A stretch of 8,569 nucleotides of DNA from Ignatzschineria sp. (GCA_030151245.1 JASLEF010000126.1:1-8569), one strand, 5' to 3'; counted from the stretch's first letter, positions 1-6,816 are shown. The notes: generated from the letters alone by a model not told the origin. Program-made: numbers and translations.

Positions 1-14
1 TTTTTCATCATCAT
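1..14 (-). CDS. Start of a downstream gene, cut by window edge
   Basis: Just after the stop codon of the first-listed carrier gene, the minus strand reads AGGGG, seven bases, then ATG AAA AA. Three consecutive ATG codons are in frame (14-12, 11-9, 8-6). The one at 8-6 has the best spacing from the AGGGG, which overlaps the TAG stop of the carrier gene. This looks like a translationally coupled next gene whose product begins (M)(M)MK. In known loci of this type the gene after the biotin carrier is usually an AccC-like biotin carboxylase, whose N-terminus often reads MKK or similar. That identity is inference from context. Only a few codons are visible. Confidence 0.35.
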
Positions 15-18
15 TCCC

Positions 19-249
19 CTATTCCATCGTTAAGATCGCTTGACCTGCTTCCACTGCATCCCCATCTTCCACTAAGATCGCGCTAATCACGCCATCTGCT
101 TCTGCGGTCAGCTCGCTATATTGCTTCATCACTTCGATCAGTCCAAGCACATCTCCCGCCTTTACTGCTTGTCCTTCCTCGACATAGCAAGGCGCATCTG
201 GCGATGGTCTACGATAAAATATTCCTGGCATTGGGCTTAAAATTTCCAT
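19..249 (-). CDS. Biotin carboxyl carrier protein, short (copy A)
   Basis: A 76-residue biotinyl/lipoyl-attachment domain protein with no N-terminal extension, so essentially a bare carrier domain, against about 150 residues for the AccB of fatty acid synthesis. The attachment motif is EVMKQYSE with Lys42 as the predicted biotinylated residue. The canonical form is EAMKM. The opening MEILSPMPGIFYRRP and the closing EDGDAVEAGQ are typical of the small 'acetyl-CoA carboxylase biotin carboxyl carrier' subfamily found beside LamB/YcsF genes. The start is supported by GAGGA seven bases upstream. The role is to carry carboxybiotin between a biotin carboxylase and a carboxyltransferase-like partner in the cytoplasm. 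The true substrate of these loci is not established. It lies 98 bases after its paralogue (348-578) and touches the next gene start at the window edge. The two copies share 57 of 76 residues (my count). Confidence 0.93.
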   Translation of the reverse strand: MEILSPMPGIFYRRPSPDAPCYVEEGQAVKAGDVLGLIEVMKQYSELTAEADGVISAILVEDGDAVEAGQAILTME

Positions 250-337
250 ATTTGATTCCTCTTTAGCGTTATTTATTATTATTTCGACAACTCTCTACAC
301 ATCCTTATTGAAAGCCGTCTTTCTAATGGGGGAGATA

Positions 338-356
338 ATCCGTAAGGTTAACGGAT
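338..356. repeat. Small inverted repeat at the end of carrier copy B
   Basis: ATCCGT (338-343) and ACGGAT (351-356) form a perfect 6-bp stem with a 7-base loop that covers the stop codon of copy B. No T-run follows on either strand, so it is not a convincing terminator. It might tune RNA stability or expression between the two carrier genes. It could also be chance. Confidence 0.3.
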
Positions 357-578
357 AACGATGATGGGTTGTCCTGCTTCCACCGCATCACCATCTTCTA
401 CTAAAATTGCTTCGACGGTTCCAGCGACTTCTGCAATGAGCTCACTATACTGCTTCATCACTTCGATGAGTCCTAAAACATCTCCTTCTTTGATAACCTG
501 TCCAACTTCCACATAACAAGCAGATTCCGGGGATGGTCTACGATAAAATATTCCTGGCATGGGGCTTAAAACTTCCAT
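348..578 (-). CDS. Biotin carboxyl carrier protein, short (copy B)
   Basis: Second 76-residue biotinyl-domain protein, first of the tandem pair in transcription order. It carries the same EVMKQYSE attachment motif with Lys42 predicted to be biotinylated, and the same start (MEVLSPMPGIFYRRP). Two adjacent ATG codons exist (581-579 and 578-576). I chose the second because the AGGAG at 590-586 is then seven bases away, rather than four, and because it aligns exactly with the N-terminus of copy A. Differences from copy A are scattered, conservative and clustered in the exposed loops and the last residues (IIVIR versus ILTME), while the biotin hairpin is identical. It lies 384 bases downstream of pxpA, an unusually wide gap for an operon, with a possible promoter of its own at 885-912. 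Partner enzymes are expected to the left of the window. Confidence 0.93.
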   Translation of the reverse strand: MEVLSPMPGIFYRRPSPESACYVEVGQVIKEGDVLGLIEVMKQYSELIAEVAGTVEAILVEDGDAVEAGQPIIVIR

Positions 579-844
579 CATCTCTCTCCTTCTTTTAATG
601 ATTACAGATCTTTATGAGTAGGCTTAGCACTCAATTTTTTATAATTCATGACACCTACTAATAAGTAAGTTCTAAATCTTCGTAAAGATAATTCCCTGAA
701 ACAGAGCGCCTCTTAGAATTCCTTTACCAGTTTCCTTCAGTTCTCTGAATATCCTTGGATAACTATCGACATATTTTGATGATTGACGATCACTTTAGTT
801 CTGCTTCGTTAATCTTTAATAAGTATCTTGATCTCTATTATGAC

Positions 845-868
845 AAGCCACTGTTTGACGCAGTGCTT
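845..868. repeat. Imperfect inverted repeat in the pxpA-carrier gap
   Basis: AAGCCACTG (845-853) and CAGTGCTT (861-868) pair over eight bases with one bulged C and a 7-base loop. On the minus strand the stem is followed by TTGTCAT, on the plus strand by TTG, so neither side has a proper T-run. A weak attenuator or partial terminator between pxpA and the carriers is possible but not shown. Confidence 0.25.
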
Positions 869-884
869 TTGACCATTGACTGGC

Positions 885-912
885 AATATAATTTGCGGGG
901 AGATTGAGTCAA
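885..912 (-). promoter_or_regulatory. Sigma70-like promoter reading toward the carrier genes
   Basis: On the minus strand TTGACT (912-907) is separated by 16 bases from TATATT (890-885), a good -35/-10 pair. Transcription would begin near 878 and give a leader of about 300 bases before carrier copy B. This would allow the carriers, and whatever follows them, to be expressed independently of pxpA. The promoter overlaps the inverted repeat at 898-929. It is predicted from sequence only. Confidence 0.4.
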
Positions 913-929
913 TATTTCAATCATCTCCC
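898..929. repeat. Bulged inverted repeat overlapping the predicted promoter
   Basis: GGGAGATTGA (898-907) pairs with TCAATC-ATC-TCCC (917-929), giving ten base pairs with a 3-base bulge and a 9-base loop. No T-run follows on the minus strand, so it is not a standard terminator. It lies 30 to 70 bases past the pxpA stop and covers the predicted -35 region, so it could be a protein-binding dyad or a 3'-end structure protecting pxpA mRNA. Confidence 0.35.
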
Positions 930-962
930 TCTCACTAATCAGCAGCAGGTATAACAATTAAG

Positions 963-1730
963 TTATTGAAATTGATTGGTAATGCAAATCCCATTTGCAC
1001 TAAGCTCTTGATGAATCGCCTGCAACAACTCGACAACGCCCGGCGTATCGCTGTGAATACAGACAGACTCAAATTCAATCGTATGCCAATTCCCCGTTGT
1101 TGTCTGTACTTTTCCTTCTAAACAAGCTGTTAAAACCTTATTGGCAATTTTTTGAGGATCTAATCGTCCCATTCCCCTTGTAAAAACAAGGCTTCCACTA
1201 TCATCATAATCTCGGTCTGCATAAAACTCCCGAATCACAGGTTGACCAAGGCTCTTTGCGATCGCATAAGTTTCAGAAATATCCATGCCGAAAATATAAG
1301 CTTCTGGAAATATTTTCTGAACACTTTTTACAAATACTTCGGCTAAGTCCGTATCCGTAGAGATCGTCATGTAGAGAGCTCCATGAGGCTTTACATGTTG
1401 AAGCGGTAAATCATAACGTCTTGCAATCGCCTCTAACGCCCCAACTTGATAGACAATATCATTAATCAGCTCATCCTTTGTGGCATTAATCTTACGGCGA
1501 CCAAAACCGACTAAATCACGATACCCTGGGTGTGCGCCAATTCCAACGCCCTCTTTTTTAGCAAGTCTCACGGTTTCATCCATAATCATTGGATCACCCG
1601 CATGAAATCCGGTAGCAATATTTGCCGATGAAATCAGCTGTAAGATCTCTTGATCCTGTCCATCTCCGGCCTTCCAAATGCCAAAACCCTCACCAAGATC
1701 TGAATTTAAATCTATCTTCGTCTTTTTCAA
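963..1730 (-). CDS. pxpA: LamB/YcsF family protein, 5-oxoprolinase subunit A-like
   Basis: A 255-residue LamB/YcsF protein. In E. coli and B. subtilis the family member PxpA acts with PxpB and PxpC in ATP-dependent hydrolysis of 5-oxoproline to glutamate. In loci with biotin carriers the exact substrate is less certain. Visible family motifs are DLNSDLGEG (7-15), ANIATGFHAGDP (36-47), GAHPGYRD (65-72), VKPHGALY (113-120), EFYADRDYDDSG and CIHSDTPG near the C-terminus. The conserved His and Asp residues of the metal-dependent-type active site are present. I start it at the TTG (1730-1728): AGGGAGGAG lies six bases upstream, and the product then begins MKKTKIDLN, matching the family, which normally begins a few residues before DLN. 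The ATG at 1748 would add six residues, lies at the edge of the ribosome-binding site and has no site of its own. The gene is divergent from the LysR gene and heads toward the carriers. No pxpB or pxpC is visible here. Confidence 0.93.
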   Translation of the reverse strand: MKKTKIDLNSDLGEGFGIWKAGDGQDQEILQLISSANIATGFHAGDPMIMDETVRLAKKEGVGIGAHPGYRDLVGFGRRKINATKDELINDIVYQVGALEAIARRYDLPLQHVKPHGALYMTISTDTDLAEVFVKSVQKIFPEAYIFGMDISETYAIAKSLGQPVIREFYADRDYDDSGSLVFTRGMGRLDPQKIANKVLTACLEGKVQTTTGNWHTIEFESVCIHSDTPGVVELLQAIHQELSANGICITNQFQ

Positions 1731-1820
1731 AACGTGCTCCTCCCTCATCTATTTCTGACATCAATCTCTTGTTAAATGTTTTCTGAAATATTGAGCGCTA
1801 TTATTTATCGTTATTGTTAT

Positions 1821-1847
1821 GCAGTATTATTATTTTTACGGTACTGC
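1821..1847. promoter_or_regulatory. Inverted repeat GCAGTA-N15-TACTGC between pxpA and lysR
   Basis: GCAGTA (1821-1826) and TACTGC (1842-1847) are perfect inverted arms, the only GC-containing arms longer than five bases in this divergent intergenic region. The site lies 91 to 117 bases upstream of the pxpA TTG start, where a LysR-type activator would be expected to bind. LysR proteins usually recognise T-N11-A dyads and contact extended sites, so the wide spacing is tolerable but not diagnostic. Confidence 0.3.
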
Positions 1848-1901
1848 CTAATATTTGGTTAAACGCTTTTGCGTCTGAATTCACAATAGGGTATTTTGCT
1901 T

Positions 1902-1920
1902 AAATAAAATAATTTTATTT
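1902..1920. promoter_or_regulatory. Perfect 19-bp AT-only palindrome upstream of lysR
   Basis: AAATAAAAT (1902-1910) and ATTTTATTT (1912-1920) are perfect inverted arms around a single A. The centre is 55 bases before the lysR ATG, a position suited to autoregulation. The arms contain only A and T in AT-rich DNA, so chance is a real alternative. I could not assign a clear -35/-10 pair for lysR. TATAAA at 1934-1939 is the best -10 candidate, with a poor -35. Confidence 0.3.
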
Positions 1921-1965
1921 TTTTATACATCGATATAAAAAAAATTAATACAGTTCGGGGGAGTT

Positions 1966-2895
1966 ATGGCATTTACCTTAAGACAGGTTCGTTATTTCGT
2001 GGCAACCGCAGAAACAGGTCAGATCTCTCTGGCATCCCAACGACTCAATATTACCCAATCCGCCATCACAATCGCTATCAAGCAATTAGAAGAAATCGTG
2101 CATTCAGAGTTATTTCTCAGGCTACCTACCGGCATGATTCTGACAGAATCAGGACATCTTTTTCTTAAACATTGCTATGAAATCCTCGATCGTGTTGATG
2201 CGGCGATGAATGTCAAAAACCTTAATCAAGATCCCGGAGAAATTACAATTGCCGGCACAGGGACAATCATCAGCTACTTTCTTCCTACTCATTTAAATCG
2301 CATTCAAAAACTTTATCCTAATTTAACCGTTAAATTATTTGAGATTTCACGTAAAGAGATTGAAAAAGGCTTAGTTGAAGGCACCATAGATCTTGCGGTT
2401 TTACTCAGCTCTAACGTCAATAATCCTCAGCTTATTGTCCGCGATCTTTTTGATTCGACAAGAAGACTTTGGCTTCCTGAAGGTCACCATCTCCTACAAC
2501 AAGAGTCTGTGACTTTTGCTGAGATTACAGATGAACCGTATGTCATGCTGACCTTTGATGAAGCCGAAAATTGGATGATGAATTTTTGGGAAACCCAAGG
2601 AAAATCCCCCGATATCATTCTACGTACCAGCTCAGTAGAAGCGGTTCGAAGTATGGTTGCGAATGGATCGGGTGTCACAATCTTATCAGATGCTGTTTAT
2701 CGCCCATGGTCTCTTGAAGGCAAGCGCATTCGCAATATCACTTTAAATCCCTCACCACCGCCAATGGCCGTCGGCGTTGCTTGGGCCAAAGAGCGAAAAC
2801 CTAATGCCATTACCGAACACCTTATCAATTATTTTATAAAAGCTGGTGGAAGACAGAGTGTCGAAAATATTCCAGGGAGCCACTCTCCTCTTTAA
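1966..2895 (+). CDS. LysR-family transcriptional regulator
   Basis: A 309-residue LysR-type regulator, full length for the family. Residues about 3-62 form the winged helix-turn-helix, beginning LRQVRYFVATAETGQ and containing the typical helix sequence SQRLNITQSAITIAIKQLE. The remaining residues, about 90-295, match the periplasmic-binding-protein-like effector domain, with the usual GTIDLAVLL strand and the VRSMVANGSGVTILSD segment near the second subdomain. GGGGGAG ends two bases before the ATG, a close but usable ribosome-binding site. The gene is divergent from pxpA across 235 bases, the classic layout for a LysR protein that controls its neighbour, and very likely regulates the pxpA-carrier unit. 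The effector is unknown. A pathway intermediate such as 5-oxoproline or a related lactam or urea-like compound is only a guess. The gene ends 94 bases before the RDD gene, with no convincing terminator in between. Confidence 0.95.
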   Translation: MAFTLRQVRYFVATAETGQISLASQRLNITQSAITIAIKQLEEIVHSELFLRLPTGMILTESGHLFLKHCYEILDRVDAAMNVKNLNQDPGEITIAGTGTIISYFLPTHLNRIQKLYPNLTVKLFEISRKEIEKGLVEGTIDLAVLLSSNVNNPQLIVRDLFDSTRRLWLPEGHHLLQQESVTFAEITDEPYVMLTFDEAENWMMNFWETQGKSPDIILRTSSVEAVRSMVANGSGVTILSDAVYRPWSLEGKRIRNITLNPSPPPMAVGVAWAKERKPNAITEHLINYFIKAGGRQSVENIPGSHSPL

Positions 2896-2943
2896 TCTCT
2901 CTTATAACTTCCCCTTTTGAGTGTTTCTGAAACTTCTCGCTCA

Positions 2944-2952
2944 TGGTAAAAT
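2944..2952 (+). promoter_or_regulatory. Extended -10 promoter before the RDD-mfd genes
   Basis: TGGTAAAAT has the TGn extension plus a TAAAAT hexamer. No good -35 is present (TTTCTG at 17 bases), as is common for extended -10 promoters. Initiation would be near 2959. This lies past the GTG at 2921 and the ATG at 2951, and so favours the ATG at 2990 as the start of the RDD protein. The prediction is from sequence only. Confidence 0.5.
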
Positions 2953-2989
2953 GCCAAACAATTTCACAATATTAGGTTTCTTCAACGTC

Positions 2990-3442
2990 ATGAATAGTAG
3001 CTATCCTCGCGCACTGCTCCATCGCAGAATAGGCGCGCTTTTGTATGATATCCTCTGTATTTTCGCCTTAGAAATGGTCGTCGCCGCTGTTTTTTTACTC
3101 TTTAATTCAGGGGAAGCCATTACGAGCGAACATCCTCTCTACAAAGTACAGCAGACATTATTCGCCATTGTGCCATTTCTCTATTTTCTTTTTTTCTGGC
3201 TTCGAGATGCACATACAACAGGCATGCGAGCATGGCGTCTTCGCATCCAACAATTAGATGGAAAGCCCATGTCAAGCTCTCAAGCAATTCTCCGTTTACT
3301 GTTTGCGGTGATTAGCTGGATTCCATTAGGCCTTGGATATTGGTGGGTACTTGTCTCACCGACTCGTCTCTCCTGGCACGATCGCCTTTCTGGCACTGAA
3401 ATTATTCAACTTCCTAAACAAGAGAAACCCAAGAAGTCTTAA
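2990..3442 (+). CDS. RDD family inner-membrane protein
   Basis: A 150-residue RDD-family membrane protein of unknown molecular function. Visible features are the N-terminal YPRALLHRRIGALLYD with the conserved Arg12/13 and Asp20, three hydrophobic segments (about 20-38, 56-72 and 99-122), the conserved TGMRAWRLRI loop (77-86), and the C-terminal LSWHDRLSGT with Asp131. A lysine-rich tail follows. Some members of the broad RDD family have been linked to ion transport, which is not inferred here. The frame is open back to a GTG at 2921 and contains an ATG at 2951. I chose the ATG at 2990 because the predicted promoter at 2944-2952 would initiate near 2959 and family members start close to the first Arg pair. 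No strong ribosome-binding site is visible (TAGG, 13 bases away), so the start is uncertain. mfd begins three bases after the stop, so the two are likely co-transcribed. Confidence 0.85.
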   Translation: MNSSYPRALLHRRIGALLYDILCIFALEMVVAAVFLLFNSGEAITSEHPLYKVQQTLFAIVPFLYFLFFWLRDAHTTGMRAWRLRIQQLDGKPMSSSQAILRLLFAVISWIPLGLGYWWVLVSPTRLSWHDRLSGTEIIQLPKQEKPKKS

Positions 3443-3445
3443 ATC

Positions 3446-6400
3446 ATGAAAAAAATCGCCCTCAAAACACTCCCGATCCCCGCACAAAAACGTGCTGTTT
3501 CATGGGATCTTGAGAACGCTACAAACTTCGCGCTCCATTTAGTAAACTCTGCAAAAAGTAGTGATCGCACCCTTATCGTGATCGTCAATAGTATGCGTAA
3601 AGCTGAGAATCTTGCCGAGGACTGTGCATTCTTTGGGGGCAAAGCAACCATTTTTCCAGATACAGAAACGCTTCCCTACGATCCATTTTCCCCACAGATT
3701 GATATTATTTCTCAACGACTATCGGTACTTTATCACCTCAAAGAAGGGGAAAAATCGATTGTCATTGTCACCATTCCGACACTATTGCAAAGACTACCGC
3801 CAAGAAGCTTTTTTGATGCAAACGTGCTTCTCTTTAAAAGGGAGCAAGTCATAGATCGAGAATTGTTTCGAAGTAACCTTGAGAGTGCAGGCTATCTCGC
3901 AGTCAATAATGTCTTGTCGCCAGGAGAGTTCTCCGCACGAGGCTCTCTCTTCGATCTTTTCCCGATGGGAGAAAAAGAACCTATCAGAATCGATTTTTTT
4001 GATAATGAAATCGATACGATTCGTACCTTTGATCCTGAAAGTGGTGATACTCTCGAAACCTTCTCTTCACTCTCACTGCTACCGACACGAGAGTTCAATA
4101 TCAGCGCTCAAGGATTAGAGACATTTAAACAAAAATATCAAAACAACTTCACCGCAGATGAAGCGCTTCTCAAAAAGTCCTATATCTATCAAGAGACGAT
4201 CAAAGGCAATCTTCCTTCCGGAATTGAGAGTTATCTGCCACTCTTCTTTGAAGAAACCGCGACTTTTTTTGACTACTTACCTAAAGAGACCAGTCTACTA
4301 CTCTACCCAGATATTGCAGCTGAGGGATTACGGTTCCACGACCTTATTGAGACTCGTTTTGAGCGATATCGACACGATAGTGAAAAACCGATCTTGCCAC
4401 CAGCAAGACTCTATTTAACGCCACAAGGTTTGGAAAGCCTGATTAATCAATATCCCAAAGTCACGATTAATTTCACAACACAATTTCAACCTTCCATCAA
4501 TTTGCCAGCGTTAAAAGAGCAGAGTGAAAATGGCAAAATCCCCTATATTCTTTGTGCTGAAACCTCAGGTCGAAGAGAGAATCTTCTCAATCGCTTAGCC
4601 AATGAGGAGATTGTACCGAAAGTTTATGACTCCATTGAAGATGCCTTTCAATCCCCTTCGGCACTTCAGTTAGTGACCGGTGCATTAACTCAGGGGTTTA
4701 CCAATGAAACGCCCCCTTTTAGGCTCATCACAGAAGCTGAGTTTTTAGGCGTCAAGCCCCGAGAATATCGCGCAAAAAGTAAAGTGGCGGATATTGAATC
4801 GATGCTCACCAACCTCGATACCTTAGAACTTGGTGACCCTATCATTCATATCAATCATGGAGTTGGCCGATATGCGGGGATGGATATTATCGATGACACA
4901 GAGTTAGTCGTCATCCAATATAAAGATCACGCCAAACTCTATGTACCGGTAACATCCCTGGATCTTCTTTCGAAATACTCCGGCAGTGAAAAACAGGCAG
5001 CACCCTTACACAAGTTAGGCTCAGATCAATGGGATAAGGCCCGCAAAAAAGCGGCAGAAAAAGCCAATGACACAGCGGCTGAACTTCTCGATATCTATTC
5101 CCGCAGAGAAGCACAAACAGGAAAAAGAATGTCGGTTCCTGCAGAATATGAACAATTTGCCGCAAGTTTCCCCTACAATACCACCCCCGATCAGCAAAAA
5201 GCGATTGATCATGTCCTTGCCGATTTAGAACAAGGAAAGATGGATCGTATCGTTTGTGGCGATGTGGGCTTTGGAAAGACTGAAGTTGCAATGCGAGCGG
5301 CTTTTATGGCAGCCATGAATGGTTATCAAGTTGCGATTCTCGCACCCACGACACTACTAGCTGAACAGCATGCGACCGCTTTTGAAGATCGCTTTGCAGA
5401 TTGGCCTTTGAAGGTTGCAGCACTTTCACGCTTTCGTAAAACGAAAGAGACTCGTGAGATTTTAGCGGCCTTAGAAGCTGGCGATGTCGATGTGGTCATC
5501 GGTACTCATCGTCTCCTCTCAGAAGATACTATTTTCAAAAACTTAGGGTTAGTCATTATCGATGAAGAGCATCGTTTTGGGGTAAAACAGAAAGAACGTC
5601 TACGTGAGCTCCGTGCCGAAGTTAACTTCATGGCGATGACTGCCACGCCTATTCCTAGAACACTTAATATGGGATTAACCGGCCTTAAAGCCTTATCAAT
5701 TATTGCCACGCCGCCAGAAAATAGAATAGCCGTCAAAACATTTGTCAACGAATGGAGTGATGAACTTATTGTTGAAGCTTGCACCCGAGAATTTAAACGA
5801 GGAGGACAAGTCTACTTTCTCCATAATGAAGTCAAAAATATTGCCGCCGTAGAAGCACGATTATTAGAGCTGATGCCAGATATCTCTATCGGTATTGCAC
5901 ATGGACAGATGAATGAAACCGAACTGGAAAAAGTGATGCTCGATTTCTACCATCATCGTATCAATATCTTACTCTGTACTACGATTGTTGAGTCGGGCAT
6001 TGATGTTCCTAATGCCAATACGGTCATTATCAATAAAGCCGATCATCTAGGGCTTGCACAGCTTCATCAAATTAGAGGCCGTGTGGGTCGTTCACATCAT
6101 CGGGCTTTCTGCTATCTCATTGTTCCTGAATATGCCGCAATGACCTCTGATGCCAAAAAACGTATCGAAGCAATTGCCACAACAGATACTTTAGGAGCGG
6201 GCTTTATGCTCGCAAACCACGACCTTGAAATCCGAGGGGCCGGCGAATTATTAGGAGATGCCCAAAGTGGAGAAATTAACGCGATTGGGTTTTCACTCTA
6301 TATGGAATTATTAAGTGAGGCGGCAGAGATGGTGAAACGCGGAGGAAAACTTGATGTCGCAGATCCCTTTAATAAAGGCTTAGAGATCAGTATCGGGGCT

Positions 6401-6808
6401 CCAGCCCTGATACAAGAAGATTACATCTTTGATGTCTCAGCAAGACTCTCTTTCTATAAACGTATCGCAAGTTGTAAAAATCAAGATGAACTCGATCAAA
6501 TTCAAATTGAGATGATTGATCGCTTTGGTCTATTACCCGATGCGACGAAACGCCTCTTTAAATTAGCCGAGCTTAAATTGAAAGCAAAGCCGCTTAATCT
6601 CAAAAAAATAGAAGCAAATCAAAATGGTGTTCGGATTATTTTTGGAGAACAACCCCGAATCAATCCCACGAAATTGATCTCACTTATCCAAGATCGCCCT
6701 CAATTTTACCAACTGCAAGGACAAGAAGCGCTGCGTTACATGCTGCCTTTAGATAATGCGGAAGTTAGAATAAATGCGATTAGTAAATTACTCGATAACA
6801 TATCATAA
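3446..6808 (+). CDS. mfd: Transcription-repair coupling factor Mfd
   Basis: An 1120-residue Mfd, close to the 1148 of E. coli. It recognises RNA polymerase stalled at lesions, pushes it off with an ATP-driven double-stranded DNA translocase and recruits UvrA for strand-specific nucleotide excision repair. Order of domains: UvrB-homologous N-terminal module (about 1-340) with FPDTETLPYDPFSP near 70; RNA-polymerase-interacting CarD-like domain (about 455-520) with HINHGVGRYAG; translocase with Walker A GDVGFGKT (605-612, Lys611), DEEH box (706-709), TATP (732-735), and GRVGR (878-882) preceded by VESGIDVPNANTVI; C-terminal TRCF domain (about 960-1090). All helicase motifs are intact, so it should be active. 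The ATG follows the RDD gene by three bases, with only a weak AAGAAG upstream, which suggests translational coupling. The frames antisense to it are shadows. Confidence 0.98.
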   Translation: MKKIALKTLPIPAQKRAVSWDLENATNFALHLVNSAKSSDRTLIVIVNSMRKAENLAEDCAFFGGKATIFPDTETLPYDPFSPQIDIISQRLSVLYHLKEGEKSIVIVTIPTLLQRLPPRSFFDANVLLFKREQVIDRELFRSNLESAGYLAVNNVLSPGEFSARGSLFDLFPMGEKEPIRIDFFDNEIDTIRTFDPESGDTLETFSSLSLLPTREFNISAQGLETFKQKYQNNFTADEALLKKSYIYQETIKGNLPSGIESYLPLFFEETATFFDYLPKETSLLLYPDIAAEGLRFHDLIETRFERYRHDSEKPILPPARLYLTPQGLESLINQYPKVTINFTTQFQPSINLPALKEQSENGKIPYILCAETSGRRENLLNRLANEEIVPKVYDSIEDAFQSPSALQLVTGALTQGFTNETPPFRLITEAEFLGVKPREYRAKSKVADIESMLTNLDTLELGDPIIHINHGVGRYAGMDIIDDTELVVIQYKDHAKLYVPVTSLDLLSKYSGSEKQAAPLHKLGSDQWDKARKKAAEKANDTAAELLDIYSRREAQTGKRMSVPAEYEQFAASFPYNTTPDQQKAIDHVLADLEQGKMDRIVCGDVGFGKTEVAMRAAFMAAMNGYQVAILAPTTLLAEQHATAFEDRFADWPLKVAALSRFRKTKETREILAALEAGDVDVVIGTHRLLSEDTIFKNLGLVIIDEEHRFGVKQKERLRELRAEVNFMAMTATPIPRTLNMGLTGLKALSIIATPPENRIAVKTFVNEWSDELIVEACTREFKRGGQVYFLHNEVKNIAAVEARLLELMPDISIGIAHGQMNETELEKVMLDFYHHRINILLCTTIVESGIDVPNANTVIINKADHLGLAQLHQIRGRVGRSHHRAFCYLIVPEYAAMTSDAKKRIEAIATTDTLGAGFMLANHDLEIRGAGELLGDAQSGEINAIGFSLYMELLSEAAEMVKRGGKLDVADPFNKGLEISIGAPALIQEDYIFDVSARLSFYKRIASCKNQDELDQIQIEMIDRFGLLPDATKRLFKLAELKLKAKPLNLKKIEANQNGVRIIFGEQPRINPTKLISLIQDRPQFYQLQGQEALRYMLPLDNAEVRINAISKLLDNIS

Positions 6809-6816
6809 GGTATCTC

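Larger units (their letters stand above)
813..924 (-). pseudogene. Possible decayed remnant of a third carrier gene
   Basis: On the minus strand GAGAGGGAG is followed directly by an ATG (924-922) opening a 28-codon frame (stop 840-838). Its first residues are MIEILTQSPRKLY. Against copy B from its first Met (MMEVLSPMPGIFY), M, E, L, P and Y fall at the same positions without gaps. The 17 bases around the start match in 14 positions. Further along, GCTTGT (848-843) and TTATTAAAG (822-814) match the copy B segment GCTTGT...TTATCAAAG with one extra base between them, but about 16 extra bases lie before it. That is the pattern expected of a frameshifted, degenerating paralogue. The region is AT-rich, the downstream match fades, and no biotin motif survives. 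It could equally be a short leader peptide or a chance resemblance. Confidence 0.25.
582..962. other. 380-base gap between pxpA and carrier copy B
   Basis: No intact gene of normal size is visible on either strand. Read on the minus strand, it contains, in order: a 28-codon ORF with a purine-rich leader that resembles the start of the carrier genes (924-838), a hairpin-forming inverted repeat (898-929), a sigma70-like promoter (912-885), a second imperfect hairpin (845-868), then about 250 bases of AT-rich sequence in which I recognise nothing, ending in the AGGAG ribosome-binding site of copy B. Confidence 0.6.

Noticed and set aside
1870..1885. Possible CRP site TGCGT-N6-TCACA
   Set aside because: Only one half matches the consensus and the other half is poor. 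A single half-site is expected by chance.
2484..2678. 64-codon minus-strand frame inside the LysR gene
   Set aside because: It lies wholly opposite a well-supported gene, with no ribosome-binding site or recognisable product.
2873..2895. Possible terminator at the end of lysR (GGAG...CTCC then TCTTT)
   Set aside because: The stem is only four base pairs and overlaps coding sequence, too weak to call.
2921..2989. N-terminal extension of the RDD protein from GTG 2921 or ATG 2951
   Set aside because: The GTG has no ribosome-binding site and both starts lie upstream of the likely transcription start near 2959. The extension does not resemble the family.
3612..4418. Plus-strand alternative frames of about 80 codons at the start of mfd
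   Set aside because: They are out of frame within the conserved UvrB-like module and their sequences are low-complexity shadows.
4911..5291. 126-codon open frame on the minus strand inside mfd
   Set aside because: It is antisense to the conserved translocase region of Mfd, the deduced protein is cysteine-, histidine- and arginine-rich without family motifs, and mfd codon constraint explains the open frame.
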